The notes under the pieces: model-generated
Told to the model about the DNA's origin: nothing
What the model saw: the letters and a program-made list of their open reading frames with translations, nothing else
Database searches by the model: none
NCBI RefSeq assembly: GCF_000725495.1
Contig: NZ_JNZD01000021.1
Location: forward strand, 235,965 to 299,964
Length of the DNA: 64,000 nt
Direction: 5' to 3'
Source: Streptomyces aureus
Lineage (GTDB): Bacteria > Actinomycetota > Actinomycetes > Streptomycetales > Streptomycetaceae
Translations under genes and position numbers: made by a program
Shown here: in pieces, positions 9,545 through 19,413 of the stretch
Layout: each line of letters opens with the position of its first letter
Numbering within the stretch: position 1 is the stretch's first letter

Positions 9545-11665
9545 GTGGATACGAACGCGATGACGCTGCGGGAGTTGTTCGGTCCGGATCAGAGGCTGGT
9601 GGTGCCGGTCTTCCAGCGGCCGTACGTATGGTCCGAAGACCGCAACTGGCGGCCGCTCTGGGAGGACGTCACCGCCCTGGTGCAGCGCCGCCTCGAGGGG
9701 GAGGAGGTGCATCCCCACTTTCTCGGCGCGGTGGTGTTGGACCAGATGCCCACGCCGACGGGGTCGATGCCGGCCCGTCAAGTCATCGATGGGCAACAGC
9801 GGCTGACGACGCTGCAGGTCCTGCTGGCCGCAGTGCGGGATGTGGCACGTCGCCTGCACCTGCACGACAAGTACGTACGGGCCCTGACGAAGCTGACCGT
9901 CAACGACGACGACATGAGCGACGACCTGGACGCCGCCTACAAGGTGTGGCCCACCAACCTCGACCGGCCGGCGTTCCGCACCGTTATGAACGGGCCCCAG
10001 CCCGCCGCCCCAGGCACTGCTGCTGCAGGCCTGGGAGCATCGGTGATCGAGCAGGCATACGGCTTCTTCACCGCCCGTACCGGCGAGTGGGCACAGGACC
10101 TCGCGGGCGAACACACTGCGGACGAACTGTTCGACGCGCTGGTGCGCGTACTGCGGGACAAGTTCGAACTCATCGTCATCGATCTCAAGCCCCAGGACAA
10201 CGCCCAGGTCATCTTCGAGTCCCTCAACGACCGCGGTACCCCACTGCAGGCCTCCGACCTGGTCAAGAACCTCGTCTTCCAAAAAGCCGAGGAACAGAGC
10301 CTGCCCGTCGAATCGCTTTACGAGGATGTGTGGCAGCGCCTTGAAACACCCGACTGGCGCCAGGAAGTACGCCAGGGACGTCTCAAGCGTCCCCGGCTGG
10401 ATGTCTTCCTCACCCACTACCTGACCAGTGAACTCGGCGAAGAGGTCCTCACACCGGAGCTGTTCTTGACGTTCCGGCGCTATGTCGCGAACGCCCAAAC
10501 ACCACTGACCGCGCTGATGCAACACCTCAACGGTCAGGCGGACGCCTACCGGCGCCTGACCGACGAGCAGCAGCCCGCCACTGCCGAGGGCCGCTTCCTG
10601 CACACCGTCGGTGTACTGGATGCCAACACCGTCGTGCCCATCCTGCTGTGGCTGACCACCCGCTTCGACGAGAGCGACCGCGCCGAAGCCATCGCTGCCC
10701 TCAACTCCTATCTGGTACGCCGGACTGTGAGCCGGTTGACGACGAAAAACTACAACCGCCTCTTCCTGGAACTCCTCAAAGAACTCAAAGCCAAAGACGA
10801 CCCGGCCGTCGTCAGCGACTTCCTACTGCGCCAGGACACCGACTCAGGCCGCTGGCCCACCGACCACGACATGCACACGGTGCTGCGCACCCAGCCGCTG
10901 TACCGGCATCTCACCCGTGCCCGGTTGCGCCTGATCCTCACCGAACTGGAAGAGGCCCTCTACACCAGCAAGACCGAACGTCTCGTCCACAACGGCACCC
11001 TGACGATCGAGCACCTGCTGCCACAGGCATGGGAGGCACACTGGCCCCTGCCCACCATCGGTGGGGACGGCGTCGAGGCGCGTGAGCGCCGGCAGACTCT
11101 CCTGCACAGCCTGGGCAACCTGACCCTGCTCACCCGCAGCCTCAACCCGGCCGTCTCCAACGGCCCCTGGCAGCACAAACGGGCCGACATCCTCCTGCAC
11201 AGTGCTCTGTCACTGAACCGGTCGCTGCCCGAGCAGTGGAACGAGGACGCCATCAGCGCCCGCGCCGCTCACCTCGCGCAGGCCTTCTGCCACCGCTGGC
11301 AACACCCCGCCGGCCCCGCCCCCGCTTCAACGAGCGCGGCACTTTCCCTGCCAGCCTCCGCTGCCGTCCCGCCGCACGCGACTGTCCATGCACCTGCGCA
11401 CCCTTCGTCGATCCGGCCGGCCGCGGCCGGTATCGGTATCCCGTCGGCCCGCCGGGATGTCGCCCGCCACATCCATGAGGCCTTCGCCCAGTACGCGGAC
11501 GGCAGCGCCCTGACCGTCGCACAGATCGCCGCAGTTGCCACCAGCCAATACCAGGCAGGGGAGATCAGTCCCGGCGCCGTCGCTGCCCGGCTCAAGGCGA
11601 ACACCGTGGACGGCGTCGAGACCGTGCGCGACAGCACTCCTCTCACCGCACGAAAGACCAGCTGA
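9545..11665 (+). CDS. GmrSD-like type IV restriction protein (DUF262 + DUF1524)
   Basis: A 706-residue protein. The N-terminal DUF262 (GmrS/ParB-like) domain shows PVFQRPYVW and the hallmark IDGQQRLTTLQ (residues 81-91). The C-terminal DUF1524 HNH-type domain shows TIEHLLPQ with His490, then LGNLTLLTRSLN and a later WNEDAI segment. GmrSD enzymes hydrolyse NTP and cleave DNA with modified bases such as glucosylated hydroxymethylcytosine, so this is probably a phage-restriction enzyme acting alone. After the HNH region about 100 residues are added: a low-complexity Ala/Pro linker and a helical, winged-helix-like tail. The start is GTG 9545 with AAGGGGG just upstream; an in-frame ATG at 9560 is an alternative. 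Confidence 0.87.
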   Translation: MDTNAMTLRELFGPDQRLVVPVFQRPYVWSEDRNWRPLWEDVTALVQRRLEGEEVHPHFLGAVVLDQMPTPTGSMPARQVIDGQQRLTTLQVLLAAVRDVARRLHLHDKYVRALTKLTVNDDDMSDDLDAAYKVWPTNLDRPAFRTVMNGPQPAAPGTAAAGLGASVIEQAYGFFTARTGEWAQDLAGEHTADELFDALVRVLRDKFELIVIDLKPQDNAQVIFESLNDRGTPLQASDLVKNLVFQKAEEQSLPVESLYEDVWQRLETPDWRQEVRQGRLKRPRLDVFLTHYLTSELGEEVLTPELFLTFRRYVANAQTPLTALMQHLNGQADAYRRLTDEQQPATAEGRFLHTVGVLDANTVVPILLWLTTRFDESDRAEAIAALNSYLVRRTVSRLTTKNYNRLFLELLKELKAKDDPAVVSDFLLRQDTDSGRWPTDHDMHTVLRTQPLYRHLTRARLRLILTELEEALYTSKTERLVHNGTLTIEHLLPQAWEAHWPLPTIGGDGVEARERRQTLLHSLGNLTLLTRSLNPAVSNGPWQHKRADILLHSALSLNRSLPEQWNEDAISARAAHLAQAFCHRWQHPAGPAPASTSAALSLPASAAVPPHATVHAPAHPSSIRPAAAGIGIPSARRDVARHIHEAFAQYADGSALTVAQIAAVATSQYQAGEISPGAVAARLKANTVDGVETVRDSTPLTARKTS

Positions 11666-11909
11666 CGGAGTCCGACGGCGTGGTGCCGCCGACACGAAGG
11701 CCGCCTCAGCGCGGCAACGAGAGAGGAATCTGCGGGGCAGCGAGAGGAGCTGGAGACCGGCACTGTTCGTTGAGGTACCCGCTTCGGGGCATCGCCGGCA
11801 GACAACGTGTCGGCTGGCGACGCTGACCCGTGGCAGTGATCGCAGCGGCACAGAGCCGTGTCCGCGCACCACTGTTTGAGGGCTTCGGCGAGATGGGTGA
11901 TCTCGTCGG

Positions 11910-13050
11910 TCAGTGGAGGTCAGGTCCGCCTGCCTCGACTATCTTGCCCAGCAAGCTGATTTCCTCGTCGGCGTCGTCCGGGACATCCGGGTCAGCATCG
12001 GGAAACGGTTCTGAGGCCTCCTCGTCGGCGAGATGCGGGTACTTCTCCAGGAGGAACCGCCGTCGGTATGCCACCTCGGCTGCGTCGACGATCCCTTCCA
12101 GAGTGGTCCAGTTGAGGGTGCTTCCAACGACGATTCCAACTGCGGGGACGGCCTTGCCGAGTCCCTTCTTGGTGAGGCGAAAGCTGAATGCCTTCGCGAA
12201 CTGCGAGGAGACCTTGGCGACAAGTTTCGTTCAGCACCTCCCACGTCTTGCCGCGGAAGAGCGCCTGGGTGAGCCGGGAGATGTCTGCCATCGCAGCGTT
12301 CTTGGCGGTGGCTGAACTTGCTGTCCCGACGTTGACGACAGACATTACGAAGAGCTTTTCGGCAGGCTCCTCGGGGTCGTAGCCGTAGAACAGCGAGACT
12401 TGGCCGACGGCGCGGGACGCGAGTCCGAGGACGAACGCGGTATCTGCGACGAAGGCACCGGTGATCGCACCTCCCGTGGGAGCTGCCGCGGCGCCAGCGG
12501 AGGCGGCGATAACGAGCTGTCCTCCGGAGATCACAAGACCCGCGCTGGCTCCCGAGAGCGCCGCGGCGGCCGGAAAGTACCAGCTTGCTGCCCGCCCGCG
12601 GACCGCATCAACCTGTTCGAGGTCGAGGCGGCGCACGTCGGAGAGCCTTGCGACATCGTGTCCGCGCTTGTTGTGGAGGGCAACCACCCGCTTTGAGGAG
12701 AGTCCCGCTCGAGAGAGTCGTCCCAACGTTCGTCGTATGGACTGAACAGCTGTGCCGCTCCAGTCCGGCAGGGCGTCGGCGGCTCCGCGAGCCCCGACTC
12801 CGACCTTGTGCGTGCCCTTGGCGACGAATTCCTGCCCACGCGAAACGGCTGACTTGGCCCGTGGGTAGTTCTCCAGTCGCTTCGTGGCACGCTTGCCGAC
12901 TTGCTTGACGCCATTGGAGACCTGCTCGCCGGCATTTCTCATCGCTCGTGACAGCGGTCGCTGCTTGAACTGCTGGAGTGCCTGCCATTGCGCGAGCTCG
13001 TACTCCGATGGCAACTGAGTGGGCTGCTGCGGGTACTGCGGGTTGCTCAT
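11910..13050 (-). pseudogene. EcsC-family gene disrupted by a one-base frameshift
   Basis: Read from ATG 13050 (with a GGGGGG site just upstream), the frame gives an EcsC-like protein with LDLEQVDAVR, an Ala/Gly-rich hydrophobic core and YGYDPEEPAEK. After LNET it turns into an Arg/Pro-rich sequence. Removing one base of the TTT run at 12225-12227 restores a frame continuing LVAKVSSQFAKAFSF, then RLTKKGLGKAVPAVGIVVGS and VAYRRRFLLEKYPHLADEE, ending at the stop at 11910-11912 (379 aa in total). That tail is the expected EcsC C-terminus. Either the gene is inactivated or the assembly has an extra base in a homopolymer. Confidence 0.8.
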
Positions 13051-13529
13051 GAGTTCCCCCCGGGGCGTGGATAGTGATGTGTCAGTAACTGAGTCGTCAG
13101 ATCACAGATCGAGAGTCCTGGTACGTGGCTGACGGCGGTGTACCGAGCAGCAGGACGCGCCTTGTGCGGGCGGGCCTGGGCGTTTTGAGGGTGTGCCGCT
13201 TGTGATGGGCTGTAGCCGCGAGTGCGTTGGACCTTCGAGGCGTTTCTTTTGGTCACGTCCCGCCAAGTGGTGTAGAGATGTGGAGTTCACGACTCCGCAG
13301 GTCACAAGTGCCGACAAGGCCGATGCCCGAGCAGAGACTGCTCCGGCGGCCGGGAACAGCATCGACAGCACCCGTGGGATCTCAATGTGCTTGCCGAAGA
13401 AGCCGTCGCCGGAGCGAGGTGGTCCGGATTTTTTACACCACTTCACGGGACACCATCCTTCCTTTTCCGGCGGTCCCGATCTGCTTGTGCGGCGGATGGG
13501 GTGCGGACGGGCCGACGGCCTGGCTGAGT
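13051..13529. other. Intergenic region between EcsC-like and HelD-like genes
   Basis: I see no gene here. It holds the upstream region of the EcsC-like gene and the 3' flank of the HelD-like gene. Short open frames on both strands lack recognisable content. Confidence 0.4.
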
Positions 13530-16500
13530 TCAGGCTTCGAGGGCAGATCCGGCGTCGGGCCCATCCCAGCTTCCGGGTGTGCGCCAGAAGACGCGGACGT
13601 CGAAGACGCTGCGCAGGGTAGCGGTCGACCAGTCATTGGTGGGTGGTTCAGACAGGACCAGGTACAGGCGGTCGGCGGGAGCGGTAAGGGTGTGGTTGAT
13701 CTCGAGGAGCCGGGCGGCTCCTGCGCGGAGGTCGGCGTGGGTGGAGTGGCCGGCACCGAGAACCTCGTAGAGGAAGTGGCCGTCCTCGGCGACGCGGCTG
13801 ACGTCGATGACTGGGGAGTCGGTCGGCTGAAGGTCTGCCCACAGCAGGTCCGACATCAAGGCGTGGCGCACTGCCTCATGCTTCTTGCACCTACGGTCGG
13901 CGGTCGCCGCCGCCTCCAGGCTGTCCAAGAGACCCGTCGAGGTGGGTGTTGGCATGGCGGGCAGGTCTGCGACGGGCGTCATAGGTGGGGCTTCCTTCTG
14001 TGCGGGCTGCGGTCTGGCCGGAGCCGTTACGCGTGCGGTTTCCGGCTCGTACAGCTCAGCCAGGCGTTGTTGCAGCGTCGCGCGGGCCTCGGCCAGTGGC
14101 TGTGTCCAGCTGGCGCGTGCCAGGTCCGCCCGAAGGCGGTCGATGTCGAGGGTGTCGTCCTTGAGAGCCCGGTTGGTGGCTGTGGCGAGGTCGCGCAGCA
14201 GGTTCAGCCGTTGCTTGTCCGGGGAGCCGAGCATACGTCGTACGTCCACCCAGTCCGCTTGGTCGCGGCGTAGGACGCGGTTGGCCATGCCCTTGAGTTC
14301 GGAGAGGCGTTCGCGGGCGTTGTCCGGAGCGGTTCCGTCTTCGTTGGTGAGTTCCTCGAAAACGCCGAGGGCTGCCGCGTAGCGTTCGGCCATTCGGAGT
14401 GAGATGGGCTGGCGTCCGCGCTGGTCCGTGGTGAGCAGGCAGTGGTGTGGGTCGTGGGCGAGCACCCAGCAGTCCAGTTCGTCGCCGGTGTGCGGGGGAG
14501 TGGAGCCGTGGCGGATGGCCAGGACCAGGGGCACGTCGGTCATCGGGGAGAGGGCTTCGACCCGGCAACGGCCGCCGGGCCCGGGGCCGAGGACGCGGAC
14601 TCGGATGTCGGTCCCGATCTCGGGGAGTTCAGCGTCCGCTAGGACGGGTGTTGTCTGGGCGGCCGGGGGCGCGGTGGTGTTGCCGGTGTTCGCCAGGGCG
14701 TGCGGGAGCGGGGAGGTGTGCAGGACAGTCAGGCTCTGGGTGCTGCGGGTAAGGGCGATGTAGAGCTGGCGCAGGCCAGCAGGGCCGCGGTCGGCGATGG
14801 TGGCGGGTTCGACGACGAGGACGTGGTCGTACTCCATGCCCTTGGCCTGGTCGGCGGCCAGGACGGACACAGCCTCCCGCTGTTCGTCGCTGATGCCGGC
14901 GGCGTGCTCCAGGTGGCGACTGATCTCGTCGAGCCAGCCGGAGTCGTCGGGGACGATGACGGCCACGGAGCGCAGGGTGCTGCCGTCGGTGGTGCCCAGG
15001 AGCCGGGTGGCGTGGCCGACGGTGTCGTCGAGGAGTTTCCACGGCTCGGTCGCCAGTGTTCGGACGGCCCTCTCGCCGGCTTCACGGATGGCCCGCGGAT
15101 AGGGCAGTGCGGGGGCGATCGTGCGGGCCAGGGGCGCGACGAACTCCATGATCTCTGCGGGAACGCGGTAGCTGGTGCTCAGTTCGGCGACGCGCCAGTC
15201 GCCATGGTCGGACAGGAGGGCGCCCAGACGGTCCCAGTCGGTGTAGGCGTGGGGGCCGGTGGCCTGGGCGAGGTCGCCCAGGACGGTCATGGAACCGTTC
15301 ACCGCGGAGCGCCGACGCAGGGAGCGGGCCTGCATGGGGGTGAGGTCCTGGGCTTCGTCGATGACGATGTGCCCATAGCGTTGTGGGGTTTCGCCGGTGA
15401 TGAGGTACTGCAGTTCTTCGAGGCAGACGTGGTCGTGGAGGGTCCAGGGATCGGCGTCTGCCTTGTCGGCCCGGGGGCGCTGCAGAGCGGCCTGCTCCGG
15501 GGCGTCGAGGATGCCATCGGCACAGGCGTGCAGGAGGTCGGGGGAGTCGTACAGGCTGCGGAGCGCCTCCCGGGGGCCGGGAGACTGCCAGACGCGTTCG
15601 ATCAGACGCTCCACCTGGCGGTTTCGTTCCAGGTCGCGGCGGATGGTGCTGTCACGACTGCGGCGCGGGGCGACGGCGACGAGTTCTTGCAGCAGACGGT
15701 CGACAAGCAGGCTGCGGAAGCGATCGCGCCGCTGACGGTAGGAGCCGTCGCCTTCGCGGACGTCCGTCAGGAGGGAGAGGACCTCGGAGCGCGGGATGCG
15801 CAGGGTGGTGCTGCCTGCGGTGACGGTGAATTCCGGCTGGGCGTCCTTGTAGGAGGGCGTAGTGGTGAAGTCGTCGATCGCCTCGGGCCGGCACTCCTGC
15901 TCAACCCGCTGGTGCAGGACGGCTGCCATGCGCTCGTCGGACTTGATGGCCTGTGCCTGGGGCGTGTCGGTGCCCGCGATCTCACTGTCCCACAGGCGGG
16001 ACAGTTGTACGGCGTTGATGTTGCGGGTGCCGAGGGTAGGCAGGACCTGGCCGACGTAGTCGAGGAACTGCTGGTGGGGGCCGAGGACGAGGATGTCCTG
16101 CGCGGTGAAGTGCCCGTTGTTGACGAGCCACGTCACGCGGTGCAGGCCGACGGCGGACTTGCCGGTGCCCGGCCCTCCCTGCACAACGAGGATGTCCGCG
16201 GGGGAGCCGGTGACGAGGTCCATCTGGTCGCGGCGGATGGTCTCGACGATGTCGCGCATGCTGCCCCGGCGAGAGCGCTGAAGCTCCCTCAGGAGGAAGT
16301 CGTCGGGCGGCTGAGGCTTTTGCCGGTGCAGGCGTGCGACATCGGTCGGGGTGAGGGCTGGCGCCCGGGTCTCTTTCGGCTGCTGTACATCTGCGGTCGT
16401 TCCATCCGCGGCGCCCTGCTGATCGGAGTCGCCTGCCGGTGGTCGTGGGGAGGGGAGGACGAGGGAGATGTCGTCGGCGTAGTCTTCGACGCGCTGGCGC

Positions 16501-16901
16501 GTGCAGCGCAGTTGCCGCCGCAGGACGACGTCGCCCGGTGCCTCGGGCAGTGCCTGGGCCCATTTCTTCGCCTGCTGGGTGGTCCACAGCACCACCACGG
16601 TGTCGCGGGTGCGGACATCGGAGACGGCACGCCGTCCGACGTACCAGGACTGCGGCGCCCGGCCGGGTGCGTCCTGGACGTCCACCCGGCTGATGACCAA
16701 AGAAGCGTCACCGAGACCACCGTATGCGGCAGCTTTCCCTTCGGCGTCGAGGCGGTTGGCGACACTGTCCTTGCCGCTGGCGGAAGCCGAGGCGATCGAG
16801 CCCCCGGTCAGTTCGGCCAGTCGATCGTGGTAGCAGTCGTAGGCGCGGTCCACCGCCTTCTGTTCGAGGGCGATGATCTCGTCGCGTGTGGTGCTGCTCA
16901 T
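13530..16901 (-). CDS. HelD-like UvrD/REP-type helicase with C-terminal extension
   Basis: A 1123-residue superfamily I helicase. Walker A is GGPGTGKS (residues 242-249), motif II is DEAQD (515-519) within HIVIDEAQDLTPMQARSLRR, and late motifs include AKGMEYDHVLVVEP and LYIALTRSTQSL. The charged N-terminus (ALEQKAVDRAYD) and order of domains resemble HelD (COG3973), which removes RNA polymerase from DNA. About 350 further residues carry an Ala/Pro-rich linker and an unrecognised C-terminal domain, longer than usual HelD. The start is ATG 16901 preceded by GGGAGGGA. It lies 105 bp downstream of the small HEPN-like gene and is probably the last gene of that transcript. It may be a defence helicase instead of a housekeeping HelD. 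Confidence 0.8.
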   Translation of the reverse strand: MSSTTRDEIIALEQKAVDRAYDCYHDRLAELTGGSIASASASGKDSVANRLDAEGKAAAYGGLGDASLVISRVDVQDAPGRAPQSWYVGRRAVSDVRTRDTVVVLWTTQQAKKWAQALPEAPGDVVLRRQLRCTRQRVEDYADDISLVLPSPRPPAGDSDQQGAADGTTADVQQPKETRAPALTPTDVARLHRQKPQPPDDFLLRELQRSRRGSMRDIVETIRRDQMDLVTGSPADILVVQGGPGTGKSAVGLHRVTWLVNNGHFTAQDILVLGPHQQFLDYVGQVLPTLGTRNINAVQLSRLWDSEIAGTDTPQAQAIKSDERMAAVLHQRVEQECRPEAIDDFTTTPSYKDAQPEFTVTAGSTTLRIPRSEVLSLLTDVREGDGSYRQRRDRFRSLLVDRLLQELVAVAPRRSRDSTIRRDLERNRQVERLIERVWQSPGPREALRSLYDSPDLLHACADGILDAPEQAALQRPRADKADADPWTLHDHVCLEELQYLITGETPQRYGHIVIDEAQDLTPMQARSLRRRSAVNGSMTVLGDLAQATGPHAYTDWDRLGALLSDHGDWRVAELSTSYRVPAEIMEFVAPLARTIAPALPYPRAIREAGERAVRTLATEPWKLLDDTVGHATRLLGTTDGSTLRSVAVIVPDDSGWLDEISRHLEHAAGISDEQREAVSVLAADQAKGMEYDHVLVVEPATIADRGPAGLRQLYIALTRSTQSLTVLHTSPLPHALANTGNTTAPPAAQTTPVLADAELPEIGTDIRVRVLGPGPGGRCRVEALSPMTDVPLVLAIRHGSTPPHTGDELDCWVLAHDPHHCLLTTDQRGRQPISLRMAERYAAALGVFEELTNEDGTAPDNARERLSELKGMANRVLRRDQADWVDVRRMLGSPDKQRLNLLRDLATATNRALKDDTLDIDRLRADLARASWTQPLAEARATLQQRLAELYEPETARVTAPARPQPAQKEAPPMTPVADLPAMPTPTSTGLLDSLEAAATADRRCKKHEAVRHALMSDLLWADLQPTDSPVIDVSRVAEDGHFLYEVLGAGHSTHADLRAGAARLLEINHTLTAPADRLYLVLSEPPTNDWSTATLRSVFDVRVFWRTPGSWDGPDAGSALEA

Positions 16902-17006
16902 GTACTTTTTCCCTCCCCTGCGGCACCTCGAAAGGTGCTGCGCCGGGCACAGGCCCGGTCCCCAGCGAAAGACATATCAGACCCTGCAAGCCGTCCGGGT
17001 GATCAG

Positions 17007-17378
17007 TCAGGTATTCAGCAGAGCGACGAGATCGCCGACCTCTGCACGCCAGACGCGGACTTGGCCGCGGCTGGGGCCGATTTCGTATTGGTGGTAGTGG
17101 CATCCCAGGCACATGTGCGCCCACACGGCGTGAGCACGGCGTGCGGTCGCCGCCGCCGTGTAGCTGGGCAAGCAGAGCATCTTGGCCCGGGCGGTACTGC
17201 TCGCGAGCCCCGGTACCGCGGCTTCAAGCGTGCGGTCGACGGCGATCTCCAAGGCCGTGCGCAGGGCGACGGTGGCACCGCGGTGACGCCCGGCCGGCGT
17301 CGCTGCCACGTGGGGGCCGGACAGCAGCTGGTCTGCGGTCAGCAGAAGGTCCTCGGCAGAGGTGATCGGGGTGTTCAT
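17007..17378 (-). CDS. Small HEPN-like protein (123 aa)
   Basis: A helical 123-residue protein. Its start ATG (17378-17376) shares one base with the stop of the upstream ATPase gene (TGATG), so the two are co-translated. The motif RRAHAVWAHMCLGCHYHQYE contains an Arg followed at short distance by His, as in the Rx4-6H signature of HEPN ribonucleases, together with a CxH pair. HEPN proteins often pair with SMC-like or STAND ATPases in toxin or defence modules. Assignment is by pattern only; it could be a helical partner without nuclease activity. Confidence 0.55.
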   Translation of the reverse strand: MNTPITSAEDLLLTADQLLSGPHVAATPAGRHRGATVALRTALEIAVDRTLEAAVPGLASSTARAKMLCLPSYTAAATARRAHAVWAHMCLGCHYHQYEIGPSRGQVRVWRAEVGDLVALLNT

Positions 17379-18550
17379 CACGCGGTCACCTCCGGCTTGC
17401 GGACCTTCTGCGCGAAGACCGTAATCTCGTCCACGAACCGGTGAGGACCGGTGATCTTGACCCCAGTAGCGTGGGCGCCACTCTGGCATTGCTTGAGAAG
17501 GTCCACCGCACGCGGTCCGCACCGGGCACGCAGTTCCCGGTAGACGTCGGCGGTCCGCCCGGCGTCGCCGAAGAGGGCCAGCGCGGCGACCTTCATCAGC
17601 TTGTCGGCGTCGGACACAGCGGCCTGCAGGGCGTGTTCGGGGCCGCCGGAGCGGTGGTGGCGGATCCAGGCGGCCTCGAGGAAGGCATTCTCCAGGGCGA
17701 TGCGGCACAGGCTGGGCAGCACGTGAGTGAGCGCCGCCTCCGGCAGGTTGGTGGTACTGGCGAGGGAGCGGGCGTCGTCGAGGGCCTGCGCGACCGGGTC
17801 GGTGACCGGTCTGATCTTCACCGTCGAGGCTTCGCCCCGCTCTACCTCGCACACCGTCACCGGCAGCTCCTGACCGACGAACGCCCGCTGGAGACGGGTG
17901 TCGTGAGTGAACACAACGACCTGCCGGTGCTTGCCGAGTTCGGACAGGACCTGGGCGAGTCCGTGAACCTTGGCAGTGTCCATGGACTGCACGGGGTCGT
18001 CGATGATGACGAAGCCGAACGGGCTGTCGGCGGTGGCGGCCCGTGGCAGGAACAGGGACAGCGCGAGGGAGTGCTGCTCGCCCTGGCTCATGACGCTGAG
18101 CGCTGAGGCTTCCTGACCATCGACGGAGACGTCCATGACGAGCTTGCGGACGGTGGCCTTCTCACTGCCCTTCAGGCTCACCGCCGTGAGGGCGATGTTG
18201 CTCTCCTGGCGAAGCTTCTCCCAGATCCGCTGCGAGTGATCCGCGAAGCCCTCCATGCGCTGCTCCCGCAGCTCGGCGGCCAGGGCCTTGATCCAGGTGC
18301 TTGCCTTCTTGAGGTCACGCAGCCGCCCCCTGTTCGCCTCAACAGCACGGGCCTTCTCCGCCCAGTCCGTCAGGCGGGTGACAAGCCTGCGCCAGCGTTC
18401 GTCCCGCTTCTCCAGCTCCCTGCAGGCCCTTTCCTTGACCGCAGCGCAGGCGTCAGCCAGGGGCCCGGCGGTTGCGTGGGCACGCCGGGCGAGTTCGACG
18501 GGATCGCTGATCGTACGACAGGCGGTCCAGGCGTCCCAGGGGGCGGTCAA
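17378..18550 (-). CDS. SMC/RecF-like ATPase lacking the Walker A half
   Basis: The 390 residues from a TTG codon contain coiled-coil-like helices (about 40-130), an ABC signature MSQGEQHSLALSLFLP, a Walker B FVIIDDPVQSMD and the switch strand QVVVFTHDTRLQRAF. These form the C-terminal half of an AAA/SMC-like ATPase such as RloC/PrrC-type proteins. No Walker A occurs upstream: the frame stays open to about 18666, then stops, and its first 20 codons or so lose family character. The gene is therefore probably truncated by a rearrangement near 18.6 kb, unless the partner ATPase half is encoded elsewhere. The TTG start is uncertain. It is coupled to the HEPN-like gene. Confidence 0.6.
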   Translation of the reverse strand: MTAPWDAWTACRTISDPVELARRAHATAGPLADACAAVKERACRELEKRDERWRRLVTRLTDWAEKARAVEANRGRLRDLKKASTWIKALAAELREQRMEGFADHSQRIWEKLRQESNIALTAVSLKGSEKATVRKLVMDVSVDGQEASALSVMSQGEQHSLALSLFLPRAATADSPFGFVIIDDPVQSMDTAKVHGLAQVLSELGKHRQVVVFTHDTRLQRAFVGQELPVTVCEVERGEASTVKIRPVTDPVAQALDDARSLASTTNLPEAALTHVLPSLCRIALENAFLEAAWIRHHRSGGPEHALQAAVSDADKLMKVAALALFGDAGRTADVYRELRARCGPRAVDLLKQCQSGAHATGVKITGPHRFVDEITVFAQKVRKPEVTA

Positions 18551-18994
18551 GGCGACGGGGATCCGTCCAGGCGCAAACTCCCAGGTCAGAAAGGATGCTG
18601 CTGACCTTGAGAAAACCCGGCAACCCCGACCCGACCACCGACCACGAACCCCTGACCATGGTCACGATGGGGGCACGAAGCCCATGGCCGGCCTAGTGGT
18701 CGGGCCGGCCATCACCCCGACCACGGGTCTGCTGTGATCTGGGCGGCAGGCTCCCGCGTCCGGCGCACGCCGGCCGGACCGGCAACCATCGTGCGATCAC
18801 CTCCCGCCCGGTCACAGGGCCCGGAAACCGATGCGCGGACGGAAGCCGACCGAGCGCGACAGACACCCACGCAGTACGCCAGAGACAGCTGCGCAGGAGA
18901 AGATCAGGAAGCTCGGCCGACATGCGCAGCGGCCCCGGCCTGACTCGACTGCGCACGCTCTCCCGGGCGTTGCGCAGCTCGATGACGTAACCCC

Positions 18995-19132
18995 CCGGGG
19001 CTGCGCAGTCGGGAGCTGAGTGTGGTGCTGGGGCTGAGCGGTGCGTCGGCGGTGATCTACCACCTGCGCAACCTGGAGCAGCACGGCACTCTGCCCGGCG
19101 ACGGCCTCGGCTGGCGCACCTGCCCCCGGTAA
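18995..19132 (+). pseudogene. HTH (LexA/winged-helix-like) gene fragment
   Basis: A short open stretch ending in TAA (19130-19132) reads RELSVVLGLSG, then SAVIYHLRNLEQHGTL and GWRTCPR. This is the second half of a helix-turn-helix domain like those of LexA or winged-helix regulators. Upstream the frame has no start and no family character, so it looks like a remnant. It lies in a 1.6-kb zone with no intact gene. Confidence 0.45.
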
Positions 19133-19142
19133 CCACTTCGGC

Positions 19143-19197
19143 CCCTGCGGCTACTTCTGCACCTTGTCCTGGGTCATCTCTTGCAGTGTCTCTTGCG
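19143..19197. repeat. 12-bp-phased heptamer array 1 (TCTTGCG-like)
   Basis: Heptamers at 19143, 19155, 19167, 19179 and 19191 are spaced exactly 12 bp apart. The last two match TCTTGCA and TCTTGCG; the first three are degenerate (CCCTGCG, TTCTGCA, TCCTGGG). Two more arrays of the same motif and phase lie at 19774-19816 and 45436-45491. Possible roles are a multi-site operator or an iteron. Confidence 0.55.
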
Positions 19198-19413
19198 CGA
19201 GTCCGGACGATCTTCCCGGATCCGTGCCCGCCACCATGCGTTGCCGGGCGTGGTCGGGGGCCTGGCATCCCGCACAGAGCACCCTGCGACCGCCACGGCA
19301 GAAAGAAGGAAGAAGCCGGACAGGACGGAGGCCGGGGCGCGCTGGCCTGCGGCAGCCGCCCATCTGTGCGTGCTCACCGCGCCGGGGAAAGAGGCCGCGG
19401 GCCGGCGCGGCAG

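Noticed and set aside
14700..17444. Long open plus-strand frame of over 900 codons
   Set aside because: Antisense to the HelD-like helicase; composition is Gly/Val/Asp-rich without any domain.
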